Shown: positions 1-8,429, numbered from the stretch's first letter. The stretch is 18,322 bases of DNA from Bacteroidales bacterium (GCA_017997855.1 JAGOEF010000010.1:1-18322), one strand, 5' to 3'. Notes: a model not told the origin generated them from the letters alone. Translations and numbers: made by a program.

Positions 1-57
1 GGCCAATACACTCAGGCTCATCAACAGCGCCATAGCAAATAGAACAAGGTTTTTCAT
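1..57 (-). CDS. Start of a secreted or envelope protein (partial)
   Basis: Only the first 19 codons are inside the window. Read on the minus strand from the ATG at 55-57, the peptide is MKNLVLFAMALLMSLSVLA. A Lys after the first Met, an unbroken hydrophobic stretch and a small-residue end (VLA) make this a typical Sec signal peptide near its cleavage site. The mature protein lies outside the window, so no function can be given. The 204-bp gap to the next gene and the terminator at 191-230 suggest that it is transcribed separately from the genes to its right. I see no Shine-Dalgarno sequence, and no exact TAnnTTTG box in the upstream AT-rich stretch. Confidence 0.7.
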   Translation of the reverse strand, partial: MKNLVLFAMALLMSLSVLA

Positions 58-122
58 AAAATTAAATTTTATATTATTAGAAAAAACATGGTTAAAAAAT
101 AACGTGTAAAATTAAACAATTA

Positions 123-166
123 TCAGACCAAAAAATATTTTTTTGGTTGCCTGAGTCTTTTTTTTT
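123..166 (+). terminator. Terminator-like hairpin with T-tract, plus strand
   Basis: ACCAAAAAA (127-135) pairs with TTTTTTGGT (139-147) around a 3-nt loop. TCAG (123-126) can pair with CTGA (151-154), and nine T follow at 158-166. The form is that of an intrinsic terminator on the plus strand, but no plus-strand gene lies upstream within the window. It may instead be a 5'-leader structure of the minus-strand gene starting at 57, or a chance fold of AT-rich DNA. Confidence 0.35.
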
Positions 167-190
167 AGATTGATTTTAATAAACTTTTAA

Positions 191-230
191 CAAAAAAGGA
201 TTGAAGCCACTTGTCAAGTGCTGCAATCCT
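191..230 (-). terminator. Intrinsic terminator after the YugP-like protease gene
   Basis: CAATCCT (224-230) and AGGATTG (197-203) form a 7-bp outer stem, and CACTT/AAGTG (209-220) form an inner stem. On the minus strand the hairpin runs into six T (A at 192-197 on the plus strand). It lies about 32 bp past the stop codon of the minus-strand gene ending at 262, so it should end the tsaD-protease transcription unit. Confidence 0.75.
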
Positions 231-261
231 AACGATACTTCAACTATTCAGCAACGCGGTT

Positions 262-942
262 TTAATCACGCGCACCTAAAAATATCATGATATACCATGC
301 CAGTGTGGCCAGCGATGCAATGGCTGCGATGAAATAGGTTGATGCAGCCCATCGGAGGGCATCCTGTGCATAATAATGGGTTGAAGAGTTGGTAATACCT
401 GCCGACTCGAGCCACACAAGCGCTCTGCGGCTGGCGTCAACCTCAACTGGGAGCGTAATCACCGAAAACAGGGTAGTAGCGGCAAAAAGGATAATTCCTG
501 CAAGCAGCAGTTGCGGAAAACTCGTAACGAGAATTATGCCTGCCAGCAGGATCCACTGTACCCATCGGGAAGCAAAACTCACCACAGGAACCAGTTTTGA
601 ACGCATAGTAAGCCAACTGTATGCCCGGGCATGCTGCAATGCGTGGCCGGTTTCGTGAGCGGCTACCGCTGCTGCTGCAACCGAATTTCCATAATATACA
701 TCACGGCTCAGGTTGATGGTTTTCTCAACCGGATTGTAATGGTCGGTGAGTTGCCCGGCTACCGAAGTTACCGAAACATCGGTAATTCCGTTTTCACGCA
801 ACATTTTTTCAGCCACTTCTTTTCCGGTAAGATATCCTTCGGTGGGAATTTTCGAATACTTTTTAAATTTAGATTTCAGTACAGAGCTGACCAACAGACT
901 CAGCAAAATGAAACCTCCGAATATTAACAAATACATCATCAT
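262..942 (-). CDS. Membrane zinc metallopeptidase, YugP family
   Basis: This is a 226-residue integral membrane protein with a zinc protease signature. The HExxH motif is HETGH at residues 96-100. The segment LPVEVDASRRA (about 164-174) follows in the position where this family carries the third metal ligand, probably Glu167. Hydrophobic segments lie at about 3-22, 128-142, 143-163 and 201-223, leaving the HExxH in a soluble or membrane-edge loop. Length and order match the neutral zinc metallopeptidase family of Bacillus YugP, whose substrates are not well known; a role in membrane protein turnover is an inference. The ATG at 940-942 is the first of three consecutive Met codons, and the true start could be any of them. 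The gene lies 79 bp after tsaD on the same strand, with no clear promoter box between, and is followed by the terminator at 191-230. The two are probably co-transcribed. Confidence 0.9.
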   Translation of the reverse strand: MMMYLLIFGGFILLSLLVSSVLKSKFKKYSKIPTEGYLTGKEVAEKMLRENGITDVSVTSVAGQLTDHYNPVEKTINLSRDVYYGNSVAAAAVAAHETGHALQHARAYSWLTMRSKLVPVVSFASRWVQWILLAGIILVTSFPQLLLAGIILFAATTLFSVITLPVEVDASRRALVWLESAGITNSSTHYYAQDALRWAASTYFIAAIASLATLAWYIMIFLGARD

Positions 943-1021
943 AGTTGTAAAATTTTCTAAAGCGGTGTCAAACAGCTTGCCACACCCCTGTTTGCGACAT
1001 TTTGGCAGATTTATTGGCTTT

Positions 1022-2056
1022 TTAAAACTCGCCTACCGTCATTCTGGCCTGAGGAACAGCGTCAAGGTTGTCGAAGCGTTGTTCGCGGTAATGAAAGTAC
1101 GCTACCATACCAATCATGGCGGCATTGTCGGTTGTATAGGCTTTTTCGGGCAGATACAGCGTCAGATTGTGCTTGTGGGCAAGGTCTGTAAGCCTGCTCC
1201 GAAGCCCGCTGTTGGCTGCCACTCCACCGCTCACGGCGATGCTATTGATGCCGGTGTCGCGGATGGATCGTTTTAATTTAGCCATTAATGCGTCGATAAT
1301 CGATTTCTGTAACGAGGCACACAAATCGTTCAGGTTTGCCGCAACAAAGTCCGGGTTTGTTTTTAACTGATCGCGGAGGCTGTAGAGAAACGAAGTCTTT
1401 AATCCGCTGAAGCTGAAGTTATACCCCTGAATTTTCGGCATACCGAAACTGAAAGTATTTTCGTTACCAAGGGCTGCCAGTGAATCAACCACCGGGCCAC
1501 CGGGATATCCCAGCCCCATTACCTTAGCACACTTGTCGAAAGCTTCTCCTGCCGCATCGTCAATGGTATGTCCGATAATTTCATATTCAAGAAAATTACG
1601 GATAATCACTATCATGGTATGTCCGCCCGAAACCAGTAAACACAACACGGGAAACTGACTTTCGAAATGCTCCGTTTCGTTATCCGATACCCAATGGGCC
1701 AGCAGGTGTCCGTGTAAATGGTTAACCCCAATCAAAGGGATATTCCTTGCCTGTGCAAATGACTTGGCAAACGAACTACCAACCAGCAGCGAACCCAGCA
1801 AACCCGGGCCTTTGGTAAATGCAACGGCTTGAATCTGAGAAACACCGATTCCTGCGTTTTTCAGCGCGACATCAACCACCGGAACTATGTTTTGCTGATG
1901 TGCACGGCTGGCAAGTTCAGGTACCACACCACCATATTGTGAGTGAATTGACTGCGATGCGATGGCATTCGAAAGCAGTCGGGTACCATGTAACACGGCG
2001 GCTGAGGTGTCGTCGCACGATGACTCAATGGCAAGTATGTAAGGCTTATTAACCAT
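1022..2056 (-). CDS. tsaD: tRNA threonylcarbamoyladenosine synthase subunit TsaD
   Basis: TsaD (Gcp/YgjD/Kae1 family) transfers the threonylcarbamoyl group from threonylcarbamoyl-AMP to N6 of A37 in tRNAs reading ANN codons, working in the cytoplasm with TsaB and TsaE. At 344 residues it has the usual family length. Landmarks are the N-terminal ASKHA phosphate loop AIESSCDDTSAAV (9-21), the metal-binding NHLHGH (112-117, with His113 and His117 the expected ligands), SGGHT (143-147), the DDAAGEAFDK region (166-175), SGGVAAN (276-282) and the C-terminal TTDNAAMIG, where Asp310 is the third metal ligand. All key residues are present. The ATG at 2054-2056 is 88 bp from the divergent TamB gene, and a TAnnTTTG box sits just upstream on the minus strand. 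Neither tsaB nor tsaE is in the window, which is common. The protease gene downstream is probably in the same transcript. Confidence 0.97.
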   Translation of the reverse strand: MVNKPYILAIESSCDDTSAAVLHGTRLLSNAIASQSIHSQYGGVVPELASRAHQQNIVPVVDVALKNAGIGVSQIQAVAFTKGPGLLGSLLVGSSFAKSFAQARNIPLIGVNHLHGHLLAHWVSDNETEHFESQFPVLCLLVSGGHTMIVIIRNFLEYEIIGHTIDDAAGEAFDKCAKVMGLGYPGGPVVDSLAALGNENTFSFGMPKIQGYNFSFSGLKTSFLYSLRDQLKTNPDFVAANLNDLCASLQKSIIDALMAKLKRSIRDTGINSIAVSGGVAANSGLRSRLTDLAHKHNLTLYLPEKAYTTDNAAMIGMVAYFHYREQRFDNLDAVPQARMTVGEF

Positions 2057-2066
2057 AATCAGTTGG

Positions 2067-2074
2067 CAAAAATA
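2067..2074 (-). promoter_or_regulatory. Candidate -7 promoter box for tsaD
   Basis: On the minus strand the sequence reads TATTTTTG, an exact match to the Bacteroidetes -7 consensus TAnnTTTG. It ends 10 nt before the tsaD ATG, which would leave almost no 5' leader. No clear -33 TTTG is seen at the expected distance. The region is AT-rich, so a chance match is possible. Confidence 0.35.
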
Positions 2075-2117
2075 TAATAATTGACCGAAATTTGATTTTC
2101 CTCATTCTTTTTCTGAT

Positions 2118-2125
2118 TAGATTTG
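2118..2125 (+). promoter_or_regulatory. Candidate -7 promoter box for the TamB-like gene
   Basis: TAGATTTG matches the Bacteroidetes -7 consensus TAnnTTTG exactly. It ends 19 nt before the putative TTG start at 2145. A TTTG at 2091-2094 could be the -33 element, though the 23-bp spacing is a few bases longer than usual. Transcription would start near 2130, giving a leader of about 15 nt. Confidence 0.5.
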
Positions 2126-2144
2126 TACTTTAAAATAGGGAATT

Positions 2145-5100
2145 TTGATTTGGTTCAGACTTAAAAGAACATTGTCGGGTTTGATTTTCTGGCTATTGCA
2201 CTATATTTTGCTGATAGCCATTCTGTTGCAATTGCCTTCGGTTCAAACATTCCTTACCCGCAAAGCCATCGACTACGTTGCCAAGACCTATGACCTGAAA
2301 GTTGATATTAAGAAAATCTATGTTAAGTTTCCGTCGAAAATTGTTTTTGGTGATGTGTTTCTGGCCGATAATAATGGCGACACCCTGATATATGCTGACG
2401 AAATGTTTACCCGGATAGCGGCTATCAAGGTACTTGACAGTAAAGTTTATATCGACCGCATTACATTTAAAAATGCATTCGTTAACATGTACATCGATAC
2501 GGCCGGTGTAAACAATCTTGATTTTTTGCTTGAAAAATTCAGTTCCGATGACACCAGTTCTGGCGGTGGCTTCGATTTATTCTGCAACGAGTTTGAATTT
2601 GAGTATTCCCGGTTTAAATACCGCGATTATGCTGCCCCAACCCTTGAAAAAGGCTTCAACGCATCCGATATTGATTTGGATGGAATCAATGTCTGGATCA
2701 GCGATTTTCAAATGTATGGCGATACGATTGAGCTTGACCTCAACGAATTGAATTTCTGGGATAAAAGCGGCCTTACACTCGATGAGCTTTCGGCACATAT
2801 CATTTATAACCCGAAAGGCCTGATAATGAATGATTTTGTTTTTCGTACCGATGAGTCGATTCTGTTATCGCGAAGTTTGAGTTTGCAGGGAAGCGATGAT
2901 GAGTGGATGAGTGATCCTTTTAATAAACTTAGCGTTGACATTTCGATTGATTCATGCCATATTGCATTTTCTGATATTGCCCTTTTTATGCCTGACATCA
3001 TGCCTGCCGACGAATCGTTTGCATTTTCGGGGCATATAAAAGGGAAGCTTTCGGATGTTAAGCTAAAAGATCTGAATTTTGCCTATGCCGACAACACCCG
3101 CTTATATGCCGATATAAGCCTGAACAATCTGCCCAATCCTGATGATATATTTATGTTTGCCGATATTTCGGCTTTTTCGGTTTCCACTATAGAGGCCGAG
3201 CGGCTGATGCAATGTTTTACCAATGATTCTACAGCGCGATTGCCGAAGAATATTCACAGCCTGGGTACGATTAGGTATCAGGGTAATATCACCGGAATGC
3301 TCAGTGATGTGGTAAGTTTTGGTTCGTTGAGCAGCGATGCGGGTAGCCTGAAAACCGACCTTGCCTTTACGATGGACAGCGAAATGAAGAATTATGGTTT
3401 CAGTGGAAAGGTCGAAATGTATGATATACAACTAGGAAAAATACTGGCTGACGAAGAGACTTTTGGTGCAGTTACATTAAAAGCCAGTGTGGACGGGAAG
3501 GCTGATAATGCAGGAAATTTTGATATCAGCCTCGAAAGTAAAATTGATTATTTGGGTTTAATGGGCTACACGTATCAGAATATTGATGTCAACGGCGATT
3601 TCAGTAACGACCTGTATATGGGAGAATTGTTGGTGAATGACCGAAACCTGAAACTCAACCTCAGCGGAAATTATAACACCGGAATGGGAACCCCAATTGC
3701 TGTTTTAAATATGGAAGTCGATGCCAATCTGGGTGAAATTTTGGTTGATACAAGCCTGCATTCAACAATAAAGATGAAGATGGCTGCCGATTTCCGCGGC
3801 GAGCTTACTGAGTCGGTGGTAGGCAAGCTGCTTGTCGATGACATGGAAATGTCGTACGGGAAACACCGTATCGATATGGAAGCACTCCGTATTCAGGCAA
3901 GCGAAGACAATGCTGGGCAGCACCTTTCGGTGCGGAGCGATTATCTGGATGCCAATATCGACGGAAAATACAATTTTGTTGAACTGGCTCAGTATTTTGG
4001 TTCACTTGCAGGCAATTATCTGCCGGTTTTTATTGGTAGTGACCTGCAGGAGCCGGAGTGGGACAAAAACACATTTGCATACACTATTTCGCTGAAATCA
4101 TTAAATAAACTGACTCAGGTATTTTTGCCCAATCTGGATATTACGGATGATATCAATATCGATGGAAAAATCGAATCGGGTAAACATACCTTTACCGCCA
4201 ACAGCGACTTCCCCGAAATACGCTACGACTCTATTTCTGTCGGAAATTCGCGTTTCGAAATGGTCGGTTCAAACAGCAATTTAAAAATTCAGATAAGTAC
4301 GAAATCTATTAATACTGATCATCTTAATCTTTTGAATAATCTGGATTTGACACTTTCAGCCGAGAACGACAGTGTCTTTTTGGGTTTGCAATGGGACGAC
4401 CGGGGTGAGGTTGATTATTCAGGCGATTTTTCGTTGTCGGCGATTTTCAGGAACGAAAGACCTGATGCAGCCCTCCCGGTGATTTACGCAACCATATATG
4501 ATTCCGAAATTAATATCGACAATAAAAACTGGAAGATTGGCGAAACGCCTATTAAAATCGATAGTACCGAAATTGCTATCGAAGACTTTGTAGTTACCTA
4601 TGGTAATCAATCGCTTCGCGTAGCCGGTTTTATTTCGGAAAACCGCGAGAAATTATTGCGATTTTACATCGAAAACACCCAGTTAAACAATATCAACCCG
4701 ATAATTGCAGAAACAGGCTACTCGCTTGATGGCGTTCTTACAGCCAGTGGCAGGTTTTCGGGTTTATATGAGAATCCCTTATTTAAAATCAGTGCCAGCG
4801 TTGATCAATTGCAGGTAAATAAAGAAAAATTCGGGCGCTTTGATGTTACGGCCGATTGGTTGAACAATCAACAAGGCCTCCGGTTGATGGGCTCGAATCC
4901 TTTCCTGAAATTCAACGGCAACTATTTACCCTCAACCGATTCTTTAAATATGACGGTAGATATCGATAATTTTAAATTTAAGGTACTTGAACCCTATCTT
5001 AACACGGTCGAAATCAGTAATACAAAAGGGTTTATCGATGGGAGCATTCATATCACCGGCAAGCCTTCCGATCCGCAGGTTAACGGATTTCTTGATTTCG

Positions 5101-6656
5101 AAAGGGCTCAGCTGACCTATGACTATCTGAAGTTATATGCCAATCTGAACGACACCGTGTGGATAACTCCGAATTCAATTCTTTTCAACAAATTCACAGT
5201 GAAAGATGCCGAAGATAATGTGGGAATTGTAAATGGCGGAGTGTATCACAATAAGTTTGACGATATAAAATTCCGATTTGATATCAATGCGAAGAAGCTG
5301 AAAATGATGAACACAACCGAAGTCGATAATAGTTTGTTTTATGGAACGGCTTACGGAACCGGCAGCATTCAGGTGCAGGGAAACCTGTCGGCTTTTGGAA
5401 TCGATGTGACGGTAAAAACCGAACCGGGAACCACCTTTGTTCTTCCGATGACCGAAAGCTACGAAGCCAGCGAAAATACAATCCTCACGTTTATTAAGAA
5501 GGAAAATCCGGACGATGATATTACCAGCCTTACCGAAAAGGAATCCGATATGTCGTATTACCTCAATATGGATATTGAACTTACGCCCGATGCCGAGGCT
5601 CAGATTGTTTTCGATCCGAAAGTAGGCGATATGATTAAAGCAAATTGTCGCGGGAACCTGAACATATACTACGATTCTAACGAAGATTTTAAAATGATAG
5701 GTGAGGTCGAAGTGGTTAAAGGAAGTTATTTGTTCACCCTGGAGAATATTATAAATAAGCGTTTCGAAGTGGAAGAAGGAGGAACAATTGTCTGGAACGG
5801 TGACCCTTATGATGCCGTGATGAACCTGAATGCAGTTTACCGTTTGCGTGCTCCTTTATGGGACCTGATGATGGCCATCGATTCGAGCAGCACCTATAAA
5901 AAGCTGACCAACATCGAATGTCATATAAATATGTCGGGAAGCCTGATGACGCCTGATATTACATTTGACATCAGAATCCCGAATGCCGACGAAAAAGTGC
6001 TTTCACAAATCAACAATATGTCGGCAGATGAGAAAAACAAACAGCTGTTGTATTTGCTGATTATGAACCGATTCTTCACCCCTGAGAACATGCGTACCGA
6101 TTATGCACAGCAACGTTCCGGTAGCAGTGCAGTAGGTAATACGGCCAGCGAACTGCTGTCGAATCAGTTAAGCAACTGGTTGTCGCAAATCAGTAAAGAT
6201 TTTGATATAGGTGTGAAATATCGTCCGGGCGATGAGATTTCGTCGCAGGAACTCGAAGTGGCACTTTCGACGCAGTTGCTCAACGACCGGATTCTGCTCA
6301 ACGGTAACCTCGGAGTTGGTCAGCATCAATCGCAGACCAGCGATATTGTCGGTGATGTGGAAGTGCAGGTTAAAATCAATAAAAAAGGGAATCTCAGGGT
6401 GAAAGGTTTTACCCGTGCCAACAACGATATCAACATGGAATATGGCCCATATACCAATGGATTCGGTATTTTCTTCACCGACGATTTCAACACAGTGGGT
6501 GAACTATTCCGAAAAATGTTCAGGTGGTTTATTCCTGATAAAGAAAAAGACAATAACAAGACATCGAAAGACAAAAAAACAAAAACGGTGTGGCCTCACG
6601 AAACCCCGTCAGAAACTATGCTTTTAAATAGTTTTTTCCTGAAAAAATCAGGATAA
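2145..6656 (+). CDS. TamB-like inner-membrane-anchored envelope protein (DUF490)
   Basis: A 1503-residue AsmA/TamB-type protein. Residues 12-30 form one N-terminal transmembrane anchor, and the remainder is a very long periplasmic beta-rich region. The C-terminal part (roughly 1150-1480) carries the conserved TamB/DUF490 features, including VEVVKGSYLFTLENI, a VWNGDPYDAVMNLNAVY stretch, LSNQLSNWLSQISKDFDIG, and a final repeated-strand region ending in MEYGPYTNGFGIFF. Known TamB proteins bridge the inner and outer membranes and serve outer-membrane protein assembly and/or phospholipid transport; which applies here cannot be read from sequence. No in-frame ATG exists before residue 87, and starting there would remove the anchor. 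An in-frame TAG at 2136-2138 closes the frame upstream. TTG at 2145 (or ATT at 2142) is therefore the probable start, 19 nt after a TAnnTTTG box. It ends in a basic tail (KEKDNNKTSKDKKTK, then a short conserved-looking end). No TamA/BamA-type partner is adjacent. Confidence 0.9.
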   Translation: MIWFRLKRTLSGLIFWLLHYILLIAILLQLPSVQTFLTRKAIDYVAKTYDLKVDIKKIYVKFPSKIVFGDVFLADNNGDTLIYADEMFTRIAAIKVLDSKVYIDRITFKNAFVNMYIDTAGVNNLDFLLEKFSSDDTSSGGGFDLFCNEFEFEYSRFKYRDYAAPTLEKGFNASDIDLDGINVWISDFQMYGDTIELDLNELNFWDKSGLTLDELSAHIIYNPKGLIMNDFVFRTDESILLSRSLSLQGSDDEWMSDPFNKLSVDISIDSCHIAFSDIALFMPDIMPADESFAFSGHIKGKLSDVKLKDLNFAYADNTRLYADISLNNLPNPDDIFMFADISAFSVSTIEAERLMQCFTNDSTARLPKNIHSLGTIRYQGNITGMLSDVVSFGSLSSDAGSLKTDLAFTMDSEMKNYGFSGKVEMYDIQLGKILADEETFGAVTLKASVDGKADNAGNFDISLESKIDYLGLMGYTYQNIDVNGDFSNDLYMGELLVNDRNLKLNLSGNYNTGMGTPIAVLNMEVDANLGEILVDTSLHSTIKMKMAADFRGELTESVVGKLLVDDMEMSYGKHRIDMEALRIQASEDNAGQHLSVRSDYLDANIDGKYNFVELAQYFGSLAGNYLPVFIGSDLQEPEWDKNTFAYTISLKSLNKLTQVFLPNLDITDDINIDGKIESGKHTFTANSDFPEIRYDSISVGNSRFEMVGSNSNLKIQISTKSINTDHLNLLNNLDLTLSAENDSVFLGLQWDDRGEVDYSGDFSLSAIFRNERPDAALPVIYATIYDSEINIDNKNWKIGETPIKIDSTEIAIEDFVVTYGNQSLRVAGFISENREKLLRFYIENTQLNNINPIIAETGYSLDGVLTASGRFSGLYENPLFKISASVDQLQVNKEKFGRFDVTADWLNNQQGLRLMGSNPFLKFNGNYLPSTDSLNMTVDIDNFKFKVLEPYLNTVEISNTKGFIDGSIHITGKPSDPQVNGFLDFERAQLTYDYLKLYANLNDTVWITPNSILFNKFTVKDAEDNVGIVNGGVYHNKFDDIKFRFDINAKKLKMMNTTEVDNSLFYGTAYGTGSIQVQGNLSAFGIDVTVKTEPGTTFVLPMTESYEASENTILTFIKKENPDDDITSLTEKESDMSYYLNMDIELTPDAEAQIVFDPKVGDMIKANCRGNLNIYYDSNEDFKMIGEVEVVKGSYLFTLENIINKRFEVEEGGTIVWNGDPYDAVMNLNAVYRLRAPLWDLMMAIDSSSTYKKLTNIECHINMSGSLMTPDITFDIRIPNADEKVLSQINNMSADEKNKQLLYLLIMNRFFTPENMRTDYAQQRSGSSAVGNTASELLSNQLSNWLSQISKDFDIGVKYRPGDEISSQELEVALSTQLLNDRILLNGNLGVGQHQSQTSDIVGDVEVQVKINKKGNLRVKGFTRANNDINMEYGPYTNGFGIFFTDDFNTVGELFRKMFRWFIPDKEKDNNKTSKDKKTKTVWPHETPSETMLLNSFFLKKSG

Positions 6657-6673
6657 TGTTATTGTTTTCACAT

Positions 6674-6681
6674 TAGATTTG
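6674..6681 (+). promoter_or_regulatory. Candidate -7 promoter box for the first antiporter gene
   Basis: TAGATTTG is an exact TAnnTTTG match, and the same octamer as the box before the TamB-like gene. It lies 156 nt before the ATG at 6838, so a transcript from here would have a leader of about 150 nt. I see no -33 TTTG at the expected distance. No closer exact match exists in the 181-bp gap. Confidence 0.35.
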
Positions 6682-6837
6682 CCGTTTAATTTCCTGAAGA
6701 ATAATTTTAAATGGCAGCCTGATGAGCCTGCATTGTGAAAGTCGGATTATCGATGTTTCGCGAGGTCAAAAATCCCACGGTTTCCATTGTTTTTCTAGGA
6801 AGATAACAAAATTATTTAACCCTTTAAACACGTAAGC

Positions 6838-8235
6838 ATGAAATCAAAAGCGCTGAAGATGATGCTTGTCATCTTTTTAATGTGTGTATTCCCATTGTTA
6901 ACCATGGCTTCGGGGCATTCAGCCGGAGGTCATGAACTGGGAGGAATACGAATTGAGTTTATTCTTTTTGCCTGCACCCTGGTTTGTGTGGCTTTGTTTC
7001 ACAAAAAGACATTCCAGGTAGCCATTATCGGATTGAGTGTCATTGTCTTGTACAAACTGTTTTTCACTGCAGGTTATTCCTGGGGTTCTCATTTTCTTGG
7101 CGACAACTCGTTTGTCGATCAGATTTTACACAAAGATATGCGCCAGGGAGAATGGGGTATTTTGCTTAACCTCCTGGGTTTATTGCTTGGGTTTGCGGTA
7201 CTGGCCAAAATTTTTGAAGAGTCGGGAGTCCCCGAATTATTACCACGTTATCTGGCTGATGACTGGAAAGGCCCGTTTATGCTTCTGGTTTTTGTGTTTA
7301 TTCTATCATCGTTTCTCGATAACATTGCTGCCGCAATGATTGGGGGTACCATTGCGTTGGTTGTTTTCAAGAACAAGGTGCATATTGGTTATATTGCCGG
7401 TATTGTGGCTGCCAGCAATGCGGGTGGTTCCGGCAGTGTGGTGGGTGATACCACCACCACCATGATGTGGATTGACGGCGTTTCGGCACTGAATGTGGTT
7501 CATGCTTATGTTGCGGCATTTGTTGCCCTGATAATTATCGCATTTTTTGCTTCCCGCCAGCAGGATAAATACCAGCGAATCGTGAAGGATGCCAATCCCA
7601 ATGTGAAGATTGATTATGGAAGATTACTCATTGTAGTGTTGATATTAGCAGGCGCTATTGCATCAAACATACTCTATGACATGCCTGCATTGGGGGTTTG
7701 GATAGCCATTATACTCGGAGCTACATTCCGCAAAATTCCATGGCACGAGGTGGGAGCTTCCATCAAAGGTTCTATATTCCTGTTGTGCCTTGTTACTGCT
7801 GCGTCGCTGATGCCGGTAGAAACACTGCCCGATGCTTCGTGGCTTACTGCTTTTATTCTGGGTTTTGTGTCGGCTGTTTTCGATAATATTCCTCTTACGA
7901 AACTTTGCTTACAACAAGGACACTACGACTGGGGTATGCTGGCATACACCGTGGGCTTTGGTGGCTCGATGATTTGGTTCGGATCGTCGGCCGGGGTGGC
8001 TATTACCAATAAGTTTCCTGAAGCCCGCAATGTGGGACTTTGGGTTCGCAAGGGCTGGCATGTTATCGTGGCATATATTGCCGGATTTTTCCTCTTATAC
8101 CTTATTATGGGATGGGAGCCTGCATCAAATAAAGAACATACTGAACCCGCCAAGGATTGTAAGGTTAGCGACTGTCCGGTAAAAGCCAAGGCCCTCGAAG
8201 CCGAAAACACTGCTACACTTCAGGCGGAAGAATAA
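6838..8235 (+). CDS. Sodium:proton antiporter-like permease, ion-transporter superfamily
   Basis: A 465-residue polytopic inner-membrane protein of the ArsB/NhaD/CitM-like (IT) superfamily. The two halves carry the matching signatures of this inverted-repeat fold. In the first half these are LDN at 160-162 and NAGGSGSVVGDTTTT at 194-208. In the second half they are FDN at 348-350 and GGSMIWFGSSAGVA at 375-388. They match the layout of the NhaD protein encoded next to it, so a Na+/H+ exchange role is likely, but another anion or cation substrate cannot be excluded. The N-terminus (MKSKALKMMLVIFLMCVF) reads as a signal peptide or first helix, followed by a His-containing GHSAGGHE stretch at 26-33. 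The soluble C-terminal tail (about 428-465) is charged and holds the pair C441/C446 (DCKVSDC). The ATG at 6838 is the only good start before the hydrophobic region. The stop is 225 bp before nhaD, which has its own promoter box. Confidence 0.85.
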   Translation: MKSKALKMMLVIFLMCVFPLLTMASGHSAGGHELGGIRIEFILFACTLVCVALFHKKTFQVAIIGLSVIVLYKLFFTAGYSWGSHFLGDNSFVDQILHKDMRQGEWGILLNLLGLLLGFAVLAKIFEESGVPELLPRYLADDWKGPFMLLVFVFILSSFLDNIAAAMIGGTIALVVFKNKVHIGYIAGIVAASNAGGSGSVVGDTTTTMMWIDGVSALNVVHAYVAAFVALIIIAFFASRQQDKYQRIVKDANPNVKIDYGRLLIVVLILAGAIASNILYDMPALGVWIAIILGATFRKIPWHEVGASIKGSIFLLCLVTAASLMPVETLPDASWLTAFILGFVSAVFDNIPLTKLCLQQGHYDWGMLAYTVGFGGSMIWFGSSAGVAITNKFPEARNVGLWVRKGWHVIVAYIAGFFLLYLIMGWEPASNKEHTEPAKDCKVSDCPVKAKALEAENTATLQAEE

Positions 8236-8372
8236 AATTTATTAGGCCTTAATTAAAGCGTTTGTGAAATTATGTTTAACAGCATGGTTTTGTAAGCGCT
8301 TTTAAATATTCTACCAAACAGTTGCTAATTCGTTAACACAGGTACGTGCCAATAAAAATGTTGACAGCTGTT

Positions 8373-8418
8373 TTTTAATTACCTCATCCGGGCATAGGGT
8401 AAATCACTTTTAATTACC
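8373..8418 (+). repeat. 11-bp direct repeat upstream of nhaD
   Basis: TTTTAATTACC occurs at 8373-8383 and again, unchanged, at 8408-8418, with starts 35 bp apart. The second copy covers the place where a -33 element would lie relative to the TATATTTG box at 8430. This is the layout of a two-site operator controlling nhaD, but no binding protein can be named and chance in AT-rich DNA is possible. Confidence 0.4.
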
Positions 8419-8429
8419 AATTAGGCTTT

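Noticed and set aside
746..1276. Plus-strand 176-codon open frame spanning the protease/tsaD junction
   Set aside because: It runs antisense to two well-supported genes and has no recognisable domain.
6637..6653. TCCTGA/TCAGGA hairpin at the end of the TamB-like gene
   Set aside because: The stem overlaps the last codons and no T-run follows, so it is not supported as a terminator.
6719..6760. CTGATGA followed 11 nt later by GAAA, resembling a hammerhead ribozyme core
   Set aside because: The stretch between the two motifs does not form a proper stem II, the sequence after GAAA does not give a stem III ending in a usable cleavage triplet, and no stem I partner is found. Chance match.
8253..8305. 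Inverted repeat TTAAAGCG ... CGCTTTTAA after the first antiporter gene
   Set aside because: The loop is over 35 nt and the arms are short and AT-rich with one mismatch in length, too weak to call a terminator or operator.
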